Assembly: GCA_910575565.1 (NCBI GenBank)
Contig: CAJTFL010000008.1
Span: 136,179 to 200,178 of the forward strand
DNA length: 64,000 nt
Reading direction: 5' to 3'
Origin: Lachnospiraceae bacterium
GTDB lineage: Bacteria; Bacillota; Clostridia; Lachnospirales; Lachnospiraceae
Shown here one piece after another: positions 1-9,854 of the stretch (within the stretch, counting starts at the first letter, position 1; the number at the start of each line of letters is the position of its first letter). Made by a program: the position numbers and the translations under genes. Under the pieces are notes generated by a model that saw nothing but the letters and a program-made list of their open reading frames with translations, was not told where the DNA came from and did not search any database.

Positions 1-1
1 G

Positions 2-688
2 GAATGGGGATATGAGGAGTGGATGGAGAAGTACTTAAATTATCTTTCCGAAGAAAAAGGGCTGCGCACTTCCACAATCAGCAGAAGGCATCGGGTATTC
101 CGCTATTATCTGGCCTATTTGGCAAAGCAGGGGCTTGTGGAGCGGTACAGGCCGCTGAAATTAAGGGAACAGCCTAAACCGCCAAAAGAGATTTCCTTAG
201 ATCGCTACCTGACCAAAAAGGAGATTGACCGATTTTTTCTGGCGATCCAGCAGGAATATGAGGAATTGGACAGCGAGTTCCGCAGACGTGTCTGCTTAAG
301 AGATCAGGTGATGATGGAGCTGCTGTTTTATCACCGGCTTGAAGTCAGCGAACTTCTTCGGCTGGAAGTGTCGGATTATAACCGGAAGACAGCGGTACTG
401 ACCGTGCCAAGGAAACGGGAGAAGGAACGGACGGTGTATTTATTTTCTAAGGAGCTGCAGGGGCGGATGGCTCAGTGGCTGGATGACCATGATTACTTTG
501 AACATGATGAGATGTATCAAAATAGAATGTTTCTGTCAAAGCTGGGGAAACCGCTTTCGATGAAAATGGTGGTGAATATTTTTGAAAAGTACCGGGTGCG
601 GGCGGGGATTGAAAAAGCATGCACACCGAAGGATTTGAAAAATGGGCTGGGCAGATATGCGGTGGAGGTGGTGAGGGAGATGGGGTGA
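2..688 (+). CDS. Tyrosine recombinase-like protein, catalytic residues lost (5' end outside window)
   Basis: The frame is open to the left edge, so the gene probably starts upstream; the first internal ATG is at 23. It has the two-domain layout of phage-type integrases: an N-terminal helical SAM-like domain (about residues 1-60 from that ATG) and a C-terminal catalytic-like domain. Where active enzymes read G-L-R-x-S-E-L it reads RLEVSEL, so the first catalytic Arg is Glu. Where they read H-x-L-R-H it reads KDLKN, so the His, Arg and His are also gone, and no clear terminal Tyr follows. By family knowledge it should not cut DNA. It sits at the head of the polysaccharide locus, so a DNA-binding or regulatory role is possible, but that is inference. 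Confidence 0.75.
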   Translation, partial: EWGYEEWMEKYLNYLSEEKGLRTSTISRRHRVFRYYLAYLAKQGLVERYRPLKLREQPKPPKEISLDRYLTKKEIDRFFLAIQQEYEELDSEFRRRVCLRDQVMMELLFYHRLEVSELLRLEVSDYNRKTAVLTVPRKREKERTVYLFSKELQGRMAQWLDDHDYFEHDEMYQNRMFLSKLGKPLSMKMVVNIFEKYRVRAGIEKACTPKDLKNGLGRYAVEVVREMG

Positions 689-747
689 CAACGGAGCAGA
701 AGAGGAAACAGATAATTGAAGTGAAAAATGGGGTTTGGGAGAGAACA

Positions 748-1503
748 ATGGAAAAGCAGCAGCTTCTTAATACATATGTAAATAATGTAAACATGGAAGA
801 GGCGGTTTGGAACATTGAAAAGATGATTGAGTCTGGAAAGAAATCTTATGTCGTTGCAATTAATGTTGACGTTGTTGTGAAAATAGAAAAAGATAGGTAT
901 CTTAAAGAAATAACGGATAATGCAGACTTGGTATTAGTTGATGGCAAACCTTTGGTTTGGATTTCTAAATGGCATAAACATCCAGTAAAGGAAAAAATTT
1001 CAGGTTCTGATCTTGTGCCAATGCTTTTTAGAAGAGCTGAAGGAAAGAATTATAGAATCTTTATTATCGGTGGGGCTGATGGTGTCGCTGAAAAAGCAAA
1101 AATCAATGTAGAAAGAAAGTTAAAAAAAATAAATATCGTTGGAACATATGCTCCGCCAATTGGATTTGAGAAAGATATAGATGAACTAGAAAAGATAAAC
1201 CGAATAATTTCTTCTGCCCAACCAGATCTTCTAATAGCGTGTTTTGGATGTCCTAAGCAGGAAAAGTGGATATATGAAAATTATCAGAAATATGATGCAA
1301 AAGTCTCTGTTTGCGCAGGAGCTACTGTTGATTTTTTGGCAGGTAATGTAAAACGTGCTCCGAAATGGATGAGTGAACATGGATTGGAATGGATATGGAG
1401 ATGTATTCAGGATCCAAGGAGACTTTTAAAAAGATATTTTGTGGATGATGTGGCAATAATTCGTATTGCAAAAAAATATGGAAATCTACAGTACAGAGAG
1501 TGA
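748..1503 (+). CDS. WecG/TagA/CpsF family glycosyltransferase
   Basis: Predicted to transfer an N-acetylmannosamine-type sugar from a UDP donor to a lipid-linked acceptor at the inner membrane face. The family signatures are present: an early NVDVVV stretch, the donor-site region LVLVDGKPLVW, the FIIGG loop, the family block FGCPKQEKW, and GATVDFLAG followed by RAPKWM. About 251 residues is normal. The ATG at 748 is preferred because GGGAGAG lies just upstream; GTG at 721 and a longer frame back to 619 exist but lack a good ribosome site. WecB, encoded nearby, would make the UDP-ManNAc donor. The stop is four bases before the next start. Confidence 0.9.
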   Translation: MEKQQLLNTYVNNVNMEEAVWNIEKMIESGKKSYVVAINVDVVVKIEKDRYLKEITDNADLVLVDGKPLVWISKWHKHPVKEKISGSDLVPMLFRRAEGKNYRIFIIGGADGVAEKAKINVERKLKKINIVGTYAPPIGFEKDIDELEKINRIISSAQPDLLIACFGCPKQEKWIYENYQKYDAKVSVCAGATVDFLAGNVKRAPKWMSEHGLEWIWRCIQDPRRLLKRYFVDDVAIIRIAKKYGNLQYRE

Positions 1504-1507
1504 GAAT

Positions 1508-2602
1508 ATGGTAATCGCAATAGATTTGACATCTCTATCATATCATTTGACAGGGATTGAGCGTTATGCGGCAAATGTTTCAAATAAAATGATAGAACAG
1601 GATGTTAGTAATTATTATATACTTATTTTTCGGAATGAGATATATCCGTTATTTAAGAATAAAATAGACGGGAAGCGGGTTATAGCAAAAATTCTTCAAG
1701 GGAATCATAAGCTTATATTTTATCAGATTGTATTGCCGTATAATCTTTACAAAATAAAGGCTGACCGTTATTTGTTTTTGGCATTTAACAGTCCTATTAT
1801 TTTTAAAAAGAAGGGGATATATAATACGATTCATGATATGGGAGCATGGGATTCTCCTGGTGCAATGAAAAAATTACAGAGACTGTATTGGAGAGTAACT
1901 ATACGAGTGGCAGCAGAATTTTCGGAGGGTATTATAACTGTATCGGAGTTTTCCAAAAGAAGAATTTCGGAATTGCTTAAATATCCCAAAGAAAAAATTT
2001 ATGTGGTTTACTCTGCTGTATCTGATGAAATAACAAAAAATCTTAGACTAAATTATAACGTAATAAAAAATAAATATCATCTTCCAGATAAATATATCAT
2101 GACACTTTCAACTTTGGAGCCAAGAAAAAATATAACCGTACTATTAAAAGCTTTTTCAAAAGTCGCGGATAAAGTTGATTACGATCTTGTGCTGGTGGGA
2201 AGAAAGGGATGGATGATGGATACGGTGCTTGAACAATATGATGTGCAAAAACGAATTCACATTACTGGTTTTGTTAAAGATAAACATATTTCATTGATTT
2301 ATAAAAATGCACTCTGTTTTATTTTTCCGTCCTTATATGAGGGATTTGGGCTTCCTCCAGTAGAAGCATTGGCATTGGGAATTCCGGTTATAGCCTCTGA
2401 TGCGGCTTCCATTCCAGAAATTCTTCATAAGCAGGCAACGTATTTTAAAAATGATTCTGTCAGCGAATTAGAGAACATTCTGATTGAACTAGAGAAACAC
2501 CTTAATATGATGCCGCATGGATTAAATGAGTACCAAAGGAAGGAATATAATTTTGAACGATCAGCAAATAAAGTGTTGAGATTAATTGAAGCTGATAATT
2601 AA
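1508..2602 (+). CDS. Glycosyltransferase family 4 (GT-B fold)
   Basis: Cytoplasmic nucleotide-sugar transferase, probably adding one sugar of the repeat unit. The C-terminal half has the retaining GT4 signature EGFGLPPVEAL followed by GIPVIASD, which contains the E-x7-E nucleotide-sugar motif, and the core strand YIMTLSTLEPRKN. The N-terminal half starts MVIAIDLTSLSYHLTGIERY, the usual acceptor-domain opening. About 364 residues. The start at 1508 has GAGAGTGAG upstream; a longer frame from 1466 would overlap the previous gene by about 38 bases. Donor and acceptor cannot be read from sequence. Confidence 0.9.
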   Translation: MVIAIDLTSLSYHLTGIERYAANVSNKMIEQDVSNYYILIFRNEIYPLFKNKIDGKRVIAKILQGNHKLIFYQIVLPYNLYKIKADRYLFLAFNSPIIFKKKGIYNTIHDMGAWDSPGAMKKLQRLYWRVTIRVAAEFSEGIITVSEFSKRRISELLKYPKEKIYVVYSAVSDEITKNLRLNYNVIKNKYHLPDKYIMTLSTLEPRKNITVLLKAFSKVADKVDYDLVLVGRKGWMMDTVLEQYDVQKRIHITGFVKDKHISLIYKNALCFIFPSLYEGFGLPPVEALALGIPVIASDAASIPEILHKQATYFKNDSVSELENILIELEKHLNMMPHGLNEYQRKEYNFERSANKVLRLIEADN

Positions 2603-2670
2603 GATGAAGAGAATGGTACTGATTAAGTGAAAAACATGGGTACGGATAAAATAAAATGGGCAGGGATGAG

Positions 2671-3609
2671 ATGGATAAGATTGCAGTATTAATACCATGC
2701 TACAATGAAGCAAAAACAATAGAAAAAGTAGTAAATGATTTTAAAGCAGCCTTGCCAGATTCAGTTATTTATGTTTACGACAATAATTCTACAGACAATA
2801 CTGCTAAACTTGCGAAAAAAGCAGGAGCAGTTGTAAGAAATGAATATATGCAGGGCAAAGGAAATGTTATTAGGAGAATGTTTAGAGAGATTGATGCTCA
2901 ATGTTACATAATGACGGATGGGGACGATACTTATCCAGCAGAGAGTGCAAAAGAGATGGTAGAACTTATTTTAAACAGGAATGTTGATATGGTGATTGGT
3001 GATAGGTTATCTTCGACATACTTTGAAGAAAATAAACGACCATTTCATAATCTAGGTAATTCATTGGTTAGAAAATGTATCAATGTGCTTTTCCATAGTA
3101 AGATAAAGGATATTATGACTGGATATCGGGCTTTCAGCTATGGATTTGTTAAAACATTTCCAATTTTATCTAAGGGATTTGAGATCGAAACAGAAATGAG
3201 TATACATGCTGTTGAAAAAAATATGTATGTAGAAAATGTAATCATAGAATATCGGGATCGCCCAGAAGGAAGTGAATCGAAGCTTAATACCTATTCTGAT
3301 GGCATAAAAGTGATAGGAACAATTATAAGACTCTACAAAAATTATAATCCAATGGGCTTTTTCGGAACTGCGTCAATTTGCCTGATTGTAATTTCTGTAG
3401 TCCTCCTTGTTCCAGTTCTTATTGAGTATTTGAGAACAGGTATGGTTCCGAGATTTCCAACATTAATTGTATGTGGATTTATGGTGATTGCATCAATTCA
3501 GTCATTTTTTGCCGGAATGCAGCTACAAAATTCTGTACAGAAAAATCGTCAGGATTTTGAAATGGAACTGCTTAGTGCAGAGAATAATAAGAAGAAATTG
3601 GGGGGGTAG
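2671..3609 (+). CDS. Family 2 glycosyltransferase with C-terminal membrane helices (DPM1-like)
   Basis: GT-A fold, inverting. It begins KIAVLIPCYNEAKTIEKVV and continues with YDNNSTDNT and the metal-binding DGDDTYP. This pattern matches polyprenyl-phosphate sugar synthases and related GT2 enzymes. A conserved GYRAFS follows near residue 155. Two hydrophobic helices near residues 230-255 and 265-290 should anchor it to the membrane. It may charge undecaprenyl phosphate with a sugar for use outside the membrane, possibly by the GT-C-like protein encoded next; that link is inference. Start 2671 has AGGGATGAG upstream; ATG 2656 adds five residues. Confidence 0.85.
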   Translation: MDKIAVLIPCYNEAKTIEKVVNDFKAALPDSVIYVYDNNSTDNTAKLAKKAGAVVRNEYMQGKGNVIRRMFREIDAQCYIMTDGDDTYPAESAKEMVELILNRNVDMVIGDRLSSTYFEENKRPFHNLGNSLVRKCINVLFHSKIKDIMTGYRAFSYGFVKTFPILSKGFEIETEMSIHAVEKNMYVENVIIEYRDRPEGSESKLNTYSDGIKVIGTIIRLYKNYNPMGFFGTASICLIVISVVLLVPVLIEYLRTGMVPRFPTLIVCGFMVIASIQSFFAGMQLQNSVQKNRQDFEMELLSAENNKKKLGG

Positions 3610-3624
3610 GAGGTATAGAAAGAA

Positions 3625-5493
3625 ATGTGTTACTTTATACCAGCTATATTTTTTGCGTTGTTGAACGTATGGTTTGTTTTTGCGGGAAATAAAAAATTTG
3701 GTGAGACATTGCCAGTAACATTGATGACATCAGTGTTTATACTTTTTATGAGTCAGGCTTGTTTTAAGACATTTAATGTTGGATATTACAGCCTTGTTAT
3801 TATGTCATATTTTTCGGCAGGATTTTTGATTATTAAAAGAAAAGATTTGAAATTTATAAAGAGATTTTTTTCCAATGGATTTTGGGGATATATAATTATA
3901 TTCTTTATGGCCTTGCTCATTGATTATGGAAGACATTTTACCCATTGGGATGAATTGATGCATTGGGGCAAGATGACGCAGGAAATGCTTAGGCTAGATA
4001 AATTTTACACAGATCCAGCATCAGAACTGTTAGTACATAAATATTATCCTCCCGGTGTACCGATTTTTGAAATGCTTTGGTGCAGGATGTCGGGGGGGTG
4101 GTCAGAAGCAGGACAGACTATGTCGCTGCATTTTCTGATTTTTTCATTTATGATTCCATGGCTGATCGAAAAAGTAAATTTTGTAGAAAAAGGGATTTAT
4201 AAATTATTGAATTCATGGATTATATTTTTGATTTTGATAATGATTCCGCTGAATATGGACGGAGAAGGAATTTTTTCGACCACATATTTAGACATCTTCG
4301 TATCAGCCTTATTTGCCTATGGCATAGCATTAACGTTTGATAAAGAATTCGTTCATACTAAATTTGGATATAATGCATTGCTGATGACGATGGCAATGAC
4401 AATTATGACAAAACAAATTTGCGTAGCATTTGTTGGATTGACATGGTTTGCATATACGATAAATGAATTTGTAGATGATGATTTACATTGGGATTTCAAA
4501 GAACCCGAAAAAAAGCTATTGTCGAGTTTGAGTATTATTCTGGTTCCTTTAATTTTTTATCTGGCATGGGATTTTTATGTGGATAAACTGGGATTAAAGG
4601 GAATGTTCGATTTAAATAAAATAAACATAAAAAATTTTATTTCTATTTTGGTAGGAGGCGGGACAGAAGCACAGCATATAACGTATAAAAATATTATCAA
4701 TGCTTTATTTTCATCAACCATGACAACAGGGATTTTTAAGTTAACATACCTTTCTTCATTTTTTGTTGTATTAGGGATTTTGGCATTTTTATATATAATA
4801 TTCAAAGATTATTTTACAAAAGGAGAAGTGATTAAAACAGCAATTGTTTTTTTGTGTGGAAGAATTGGATATGCATTAACTATTTTAATTTTATATATGT
4901 TTTGCTTTAGCCCAGCTGATATGGAATTGCTTTCAGGATTTCCAAGATATATGAGTTCCTATATGTGTGGAGAGTGCTTGATTCTGGTTTATTGGATTGT
5001 GCAGTTGCTGAAAAGGAAGGGAACAGTACAGGCGGATTGGAAAAGGTTGTTGATTCTATTGGGGGGATGTGTATTATTGTGTGATTCGTCGAAAATTGTA
5101 AGGATAACACCTCAAATATTTAAAGGAGAAATTTTATACACATATCGGGAGCAGGCAGAAGCAATTGTAAGAAAAACAGAAAAAGGATCAAAAATATTTC
5201 TTGTCAATTCATCTCCCAGCGCAGGAATGAATATGACCTATTTAGCGTTTTATCTTGAGGGAAGAAAATTTGGTGATTATAACACAACAGATTTCTCAAA
5301 AATAAATATGGCTGATGATAAATTTTGGAATAATGTTATATGTGGTATAGAAAAATGTGATTATCTTTATATTTATGATACCTGTGACGCGGTAGATCAG
5401 ATCATTGGCGTATATGCGGATGTGGAAACTTTTGAATCAGGTGGATTATATAAAATAGAAAAGGGAAAAGAGCTTAAATTGAATAAAATGTAA
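3625..5493 (+). CDS. Large polytopic membrane protein, possible GT-C-type transferase
   Basis: About 622 residues with roughly a dozen hydrophobic segments and a soluble C-terminal part of about 120 residues. After the third or fourth helix is an acidic extracellular loop, HWDELMHWGK, followed by YYPPGVP. Acidic residues in an early loop plus a Y-PP motif are typical of GT-C enzymes that use lipid-phosphate sugars (ArnT/PMT-like). No family-defining signature is certain. It lies 15 bases after a DPM1-like gene, which fits a donor-maker and user pair. It could also be a polymerase-like protein. The function is unproven. Confidence 0.6.
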   Translation: MCYFIPAIFFALLNVWFVFAGNKKFGETLPVTLMTSVFILFMSQACFKTFNVGYYSLVIMSYFSAGFLIIKRKDLKFIKRFFSNGFWGYIIIFFMALLIDYGRHFTHWDELMHWGKMTQEMLRLDKFYTDPASELLVHKYYPPGVPIFEMLWCRMSGGWSEAGQTMSLHFLIFSFMIPWLIEKVNFVEKGIYKLLNSWIIFLILIMIPLNMDGEGIFSTTYLDIFVSALFAYGIALTFDKEFVHTKFGYNALLMTMAMTIMTKQICVAFVGLTWFAYTINEFVDDDLHWDFKEPEKKLLSSLSIILVPLIFYLAWDFYVDKLGLKGMFDLNKINIKNFISILVGGGTEAQHITYKNIINALFSSTMTTGIFKLTYLSSFFVVLGILAFLYIIFKDYFTKGEVIKTAIVFLCGRIGYALTILILYMFCFSPADMELLSGFPRYMSSYMCGECLILVYWIVQLLKRKGTVQADWKRLLILLGGCVLLCDSSKIVRITPQIFKGEILYTYREQAEAIVRKTEKGSKIFLVNSSPSAGMNMTYLAFYLEGRKFGDYNTTDFSKINMADDKFWNNVICGIEKCDYLYIYDTCDAVDQIIGVYADVETFESGGLYKIEKGKELKLNKM

Positions 5494-5529
5494 TGAAGAA
5501 ATACAGAAAATTGTAATGGAGCAATAAAT

Positions 5530-6363
5530 ATGAAGTTTTCACTTATCATAGGAACTTTGGATAGAACAGAGGCAATAGCAATCTGTCTGAAATCAATATT
5601 TGAACAAACATGGCAGGACTATGAAATTATTATTATTGATCAAAGCAGCAATAAACTTACTGAAAATTATATCAACACACTTGAAGATAAGAGAATAAAG
5701 TATAAACATGTGTGTTATAAAGGGCTCTCTAAAGCGAGAAATGATGCTTTAAGAATGGCAACGGGGGAATACGTTTGTTTAATTGATGATGATGCGAATT
5801 ATGCTTCTGAGTATTTATCTATTGCAGCAGAAAATACCGATTCAAGAACAATTCTTTCAGGACATATCTATGATACGGTAAAGCAAGGTGATTTTGTTGG
5901 CTATAAAACGAAGTATAATAAAAAAAAATTATCTTTGCGCATGATTATTCGAACGTGTCCTTCAGCAGGGCTTGTGTTTCCTATGAAGATGATTCAAGAA
6001 AGCGGATTTTTCGATGAACAATTTGGAATAGGCGGTTTTTATGGTTCTGGTGAGGAGACGGATCTGATCTTGCGGGCATTAAAGTATGGATATAGGGTAA
6101 AATATTTAACCGAAATGACATTAAGTCATCCAGTGCCAGCAATAAAGAGACAATTATCTCATCAGAAAAGGAAAATGTATGCAGAGGGTCTTGGTGCGTT
6201 ATTTAGTAAACATAAGGGATATAAAATATTAACTTTATTAAGAATTGAACATAAGTTGAGACTTATAGCAAAAATACTTGTGTTTAAAGGAGAAAAGAAA
6301 GAATTGGCAATAAATGAATATAACGGGTTTAAAGAGGGGTATTCCCGTTATGCAAAGAAATAG
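5530..6363 (+). CDS. Family 2 glycosyltransferase
   Basis: GT-A fold transferase of 277 residues. It opens MKFSLIIGTLDRTEAIAICL and has the nucleotide-binding IIIDQSSN, then LSKARNDAL and the metal site LIDDDANY. The acceptor-side block GFFDEQFGIGGFYGSGEETD has the ED-type pair expected for the catalytic base. The C-terminal 80 residues are basic and may sit against the membrane. A broken homologue of its last third lies at 7526-7891, so this subfamily was duplicated or exchanged here. It probably adds one sugar of the repeat unit; the sugar is unknown. Confidence 0.88.
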   Translation: MKFSLIIGTLDRTEAIAICLKSIFEQTWQDYEIIIIDQSSNKLTENYINTLEDKRIKYKHVCYKGLSKARNDALRMATGEYVCLIDDDANYASEYLSIAAENTDSRTILSGHIYDTVKQGDFVGYKTKYNKKKLSLRMIIRTCPSAGLVFPMKMIQESGFFDEQFGIGGFYGSGEETDLILRALKYGYRVKYLTEMTLSHPVPAIKRQLSHQKRKMYAEGLGALFSKHKGYKILTLLRIEHKLRLIAKILVFKGEKKELAINEYNGFKEGYSRYAKK

Positions 6364-6404
6364 TAAAGAAATTTAATGAGTGTTTACTTGTATGGGGAAT
6401 CAGA

Positions 6405-7525
6405 ATGAACAAGACCAAAGTAAAGATAATAGAACCATTCTATATTTTGTTATCTATGCTAAAAATTGTAGTTAACATTATTTTTGGAAACCAATATTTA
6501 GAGTATGTCTTGCTTTTATATATTTTTGTATGTTTAATTACGAAAAAGTTTAAGGCTGACGAATTTCTTATCTATGCTTTATTCATACCAAACAAGTATT
6601 TACAGTTTCTTGCTGTTCCAATGTATTTGTTTTTTACAGGCAATTTAGTGTCAAATCATTTAAAATGGCGAGAATGTTTGTTTTTCATATTACAATAGTT
6701 AGCACGATTAACTGTTTGATCTATAACGGATTTATCGATGGAACACTATTCCAGGTGGCAGTTTATTATTTTACTTTCGCTTTGATTAATTCATACGGAA
6801 AAAGAATTGAATTGAGAAAAATGTTGATTATCTTGGATAAAATGTTTGTGCTACAACTTATAACTAGTGTGATAGAAATTGCTATTATCGTCAGTTGGGT
6901 GATACGGTTAAAGGAACACTTATATCAGCGCATTATCTAGGTGCTTTTTTAATGGTGTATCTATATTTTGTGATATTGAATTGTTCAGTTAAAAAAGGAG
7001 AATATCTAGTATGAAGGTAAGTTGATATTCGTTCTTGTAGTTGCTTCAGATGCACAACACGTTGTATTGATATTTGTTTTTTCATATTTGGTTGTGAGAT
7101 TGATTAATCGATTGTGGATAAAGAATAAGCTCACATTATTAGTTTCTGCAATGACGTTTATTGTTATTGTGTCAGTGTTTGGCTTATCAAAAAACATGAT
7201 TAATTGGAGTGGAACAGTTGAAAGGCTTATTAATGCATATATTTACAACAGTCAGTATAATAAAAAATACGAATTTTTTCTGAGAACATTAAAGGAGATG
7301 TTAGGATTAAATGGACTTTTTGGTGTTGGTCAATTTGGATCTCAAATTTCTCTAATGATTTCACAAGGGATAATTTACTATTGGCGACCAGAATACAGTG
7401 TTTTTCATTATGCTATTGCTCCTTTTACAAACGCGATAAGAGGATTGATGACTGAATGGTATACGCTATATGGAATTGGTCAATCCAGTATGGTTTTAGG
7501 CTATCCACTTGTAAGTTTTATTGGT
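6405..7525 (+). pseudogene. Broken Wzy-like O-antigen polymerase
   Basis: Hydrophobic coding sequence split over several frames: a first piece to about 6698, a second from about 6665 to 6895, a third reading VKGTLISAHYLGAFLMVYLY to a stop near 7013, and a fourth from 7022. The pieces read in order as a polytopic membrane protein of the O-antigen polymerase type, including a late RGLMTEWYTLYGIGQSSMVL loop. At least three frame breaks or stops separate them. The last piece runs in frame into a glycosyltransferase tail near 7525, so the polymerase 3' end was lost in a deletion or recombination. The intact gene at 7888 probably replaces it. Confidence 0.75.
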
Positions 7526-7891
7526 TTTTTTGATAAACAGTTTGGAATAGGGGCAAGATATGGTGCAGGCGAAGAATCAGATTTAATCATTAGGTGTTTG
7601 GAACAAGGATATAAAGTGAATTATGTTCATTAAATGAAGTTAATTTATCCAGTTCCAGTAACCAGTAGGACAAGAAAGTGTTCGAGCGATAAACTAGCTT
7701 CTTATTATAAAGGAATAGGCGCACTGTATAGAAAACATTTAATTGACGGAAAAAAGAATTATTTAAGAAGCTGCTATATAAAGACATGGATTAAGCTAAT
7801 TCTTAAAAAATGTTTTGTACTTAAATATGACTCAGTAAAAATAATTTGTGCATTTAAAGAAGGCATAAATGACTATAAGAATGTTGGATGA
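7526..7891 (+). pseudogene. 3' remnant of a family 2 glycosyltransferase
   Basis: From about 7526 the reading becomes FFDKQFGIGARYGAGEESD, close to FFDEQFGIGGFYGSGEETD in the gene at 5530. It runs to a TAA at 7631-7633 and continues in the same frame after the stop as MKLIYPVPVTSRTRKCSSDK, which matches SHPVPAIKRQ and the basic tail of the 5530 protein. Only about the last 120 codons survive, joined to the broken polymerase upstream. The last four bases overlap the next start. Confidence 0.8.
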
Positions 7892-9060
7892 AAATGGAGA
7901 AGAAAATATTAAAAATTAAAATTAGACCTATTAAAATAAATATTCCGCTGTTTTTTCTCGGATTTCTATTTTTTTTCTATTATTTCAAAAAGACAGCAAT
8001 TATTTCTTCAAGCAATGATATGGTTAATATGATAAATCATATTGAAGATTGTATATATTTTATTTGCCTAATTTACATGGTATTAGAAAATAAATATAAG
8101 CCAAGACAAATTTTATTCATCGGAATAGTAGGAATAGCTTTTTTTCTTATTGCAGCAGTTTCAAGCTATGCTGAACTTTTAAAATGCCTTTTTCTTGTGA
8201 CTTTTGCCAAAAATGTTAGTTTTGAAAAAATATGTCGCATATTTGCGTATGTACTAATTTTTTTAATGGTAATTACAATGGCAATGTTTATACTTGGAAT
8301 ATCCGTAAGTCCGGTTCAACGAAGGAATGCAATAGCACTTGGGTTTAATCAGGCAAATGCAGTGAGTGTTGTATTAATGATGATAACCTTTTTAATATTG
8401 GCAACACAAAGGATTAGCAGCATAAAAGTGAAACTAATCCTATTTACTATGAATTTAAGCGGATATTTTTTGAGTGATGGAAGAGCAGGATTTGGACTGG
8501 CTGTACTTGGAATAATTCTTACAAATGAAAAAATCTATAAAATATTGTATAAAAAAATAGTTAGAAAAAGCATTCCTTTTACAGTATTGGCTTATACAGC
8601 GTTATCCTTAATAACAGCATATCTTTACCCCGTTTCAAAATTTATACAAAAGATAAATTTAATTGTAACGCATAGAATAGATCTTAATTATCGCAATTTA
8701 AGTCTGAATAAACTCAAACTATTAGGTCAAAAAATAGAATTATTTACTACAGATATAGAATATTATAATCCCGTTACAGATACATTTAGTACATATAATA
8801 CAGTAGATAATGCATATGTAAGTGGTTTGATCCAAATGGGGATTATGGCGATGATTATTGTTTTTGTTATAAATATCCTTTTAACATATAAAATCTATAA
8901 AAAAAACCATCCGCAATTATTAATTATTCAGCTTTTGATTTTAACTTATGGTTTATTTGAAAGCAGTATTTTTAGTATATATATATCATTTGTGTTTTTA
9001 TATTTGATAACAAAATTTAGAATAGAAAAAATAGAAGATAAATTTGTCATTTGGGAGTGA
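7888..9060 (+). CDS. Wzy-like polysaccharide polymerase (O-antigen ligase family)
   Basis: 390 residues with about 10-11 hydrophobic helices. The family signs are NAIALGFNQANAVSVVL, the SDGRAGFGLAVLGI segment with the conserved Arg at a helix start, and a large extracellular loop (about residues 250-310) that ends NTVDNAYVSGLIQMG. Such proteins join lipid-linked repeat units on the outer face of the membrane after Wzx flips them. The ATG overlaps the end of the upstream remnant. It is very AT-rich, like the rest of this locus. It could be a ligase instead of a polymerase; the locus context favours polymerase. Confidence 0.8.
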   Translation: MKMEKKILKIKIRPIKINIPLFFLGFLFFFYYFKKTAIISSSNDMVNMINHIEDCIYFICLIYMVLENKYKPRQILFIGIVGIAFFLIAAVSSYAELLKCLFLVTFAKNVSFEKICRIFAYVLIFLMVITMAMFILGISVSPVQRRNAIALGFNQANAVSVVLMMITFLILATQRISSIKVKLILFTMNLSGYFLSDGRAGFGLAVLGIILTNEKIYKILYKKIVRKSIPFTVLAYTALSLITAYLYPVSKFIQKINLIVTHRIDLNYRNLSLNKLKLLGQKIELFTTDIEYYNPVTDTFSTYNTVDNAYVSGLIQMGIMAMIIVFVINILLTYKIYKKNHPQLLIIQLLILTYGLFESSIFSIYISFVFLYLITKFRIEKIEDKFVIWE

Positions 9061-9067
9061 GAATAGT

Positions 9068-9832
9068 ATGATTCCAAAAATAATACATTATTGTTGGTTT
9101 GGCGGAAATCCTATGTCAGAATTGGGAAGGAAATGTATTGAGTCATGGAATAAATATCTTCCTGAATATGAAATCAAAGAATGGAATGAAAATAATTTTG
9201 ACTTAAATGAAAATATTTATGCAAAGGAAGCATATGAAGCAAAAAAATGGGCATTTATAACAGATTATGTAAGGTTAAAAGTCCTTTATGAGTTTGGTGG
9301 AATTTACATGGATACTGATGTAGAAGTATGCAAGAATTTGGATATGTTTTTAACTGAATATGCTTTTTCGGGTTTTGAATCTGAAAACTTTGTGCCTACG
9401 GGAATAATGGCAGCAGAAAGGAAACATCCGTTTATAGGGGTATGGCTTGAATATTATAATAACAGACATTTTAAATTATCTGATGGCAGATACGATCAAA
9501 AGACAAATACAGTGACAATTACAAATATATGTGTTGAAAATGGGTTGATTTTGAATAATAGTAAACAAACAATCTGTGGAATGACCTTTTATTCCAATGA
9601 TTTTTTTTGCCCTAAAAATCATGATACAAGGGAAGTACTTATCACAAACAATACAGCTTGCATACACCATTTTGATGGTTCGTGGCACACTGAAAGTGAA
9701 AAGAAATATCTTGAAGTGAGAAGAAATTGCATTAATAAGTTTGGCAAATCAGGAATTGTAATTTTTAAAATATATAAATACCTATTTCATCCAAAGGAAA
9801 TTTTTAAGAGGGTTTGGTATGGACGGGAATAA
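9068..9832 (+). CDS. Glycosyltransferase with DXD sugar-binding region (OCH1/capsular type)
   Basis: About 254 residues. It begins MIPKIIHYCWFGGNPMSELG and has WAFITDYVRLKVLYEFGG followed by IYMDTDVEV, the DXD metal and nucleotide-sugar site of the Gly_transf_sug family. FSGFESENFVPTGIMAA and IHHFDGSWH later in the protein are also usual for these capsule enzymes. No membrane helix is seen. The start at 9068 has GGGAGTGAG in the end of the previous gene; an earlier in-frame ATG at 9044 would overlap that gene. It probably adds a hexose or hexosamine to the repeat unit. Confidence 0.9.
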   Translation: MIPKIIHYCWFGGNPMSELGRKCIESWNKYLPEYEIKEWNENNFDLNENIYAKEAYEAKKWAFITDYVRLKVLYEFGGIYMDTDVEVCKNLDMFLTEYAFSGFESENFVPTGIMAAERKHPFIGVWLEYYNNRHFKLSDGRYDQKTNTVTITNICVENGLILNNSKQTICGMTFYSNDFFCPKNHDTREVLITNNTACIHHFDGSWHTESEKKYLEVRRNCINKFGKSGIVIFKIYKYLFHPKEIFKRVWYGRE

Positions 9833-9854
9833 ATGAAAAAGGAATGGGAATCAA

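Noticed and set aside
447..815. 122-residue minus-strand frame over the integrase-like and TagA genes
   Set aside because: Low-complexity Ser/Pro-rich product, no ribosome site, and it overlaps two supported genes.
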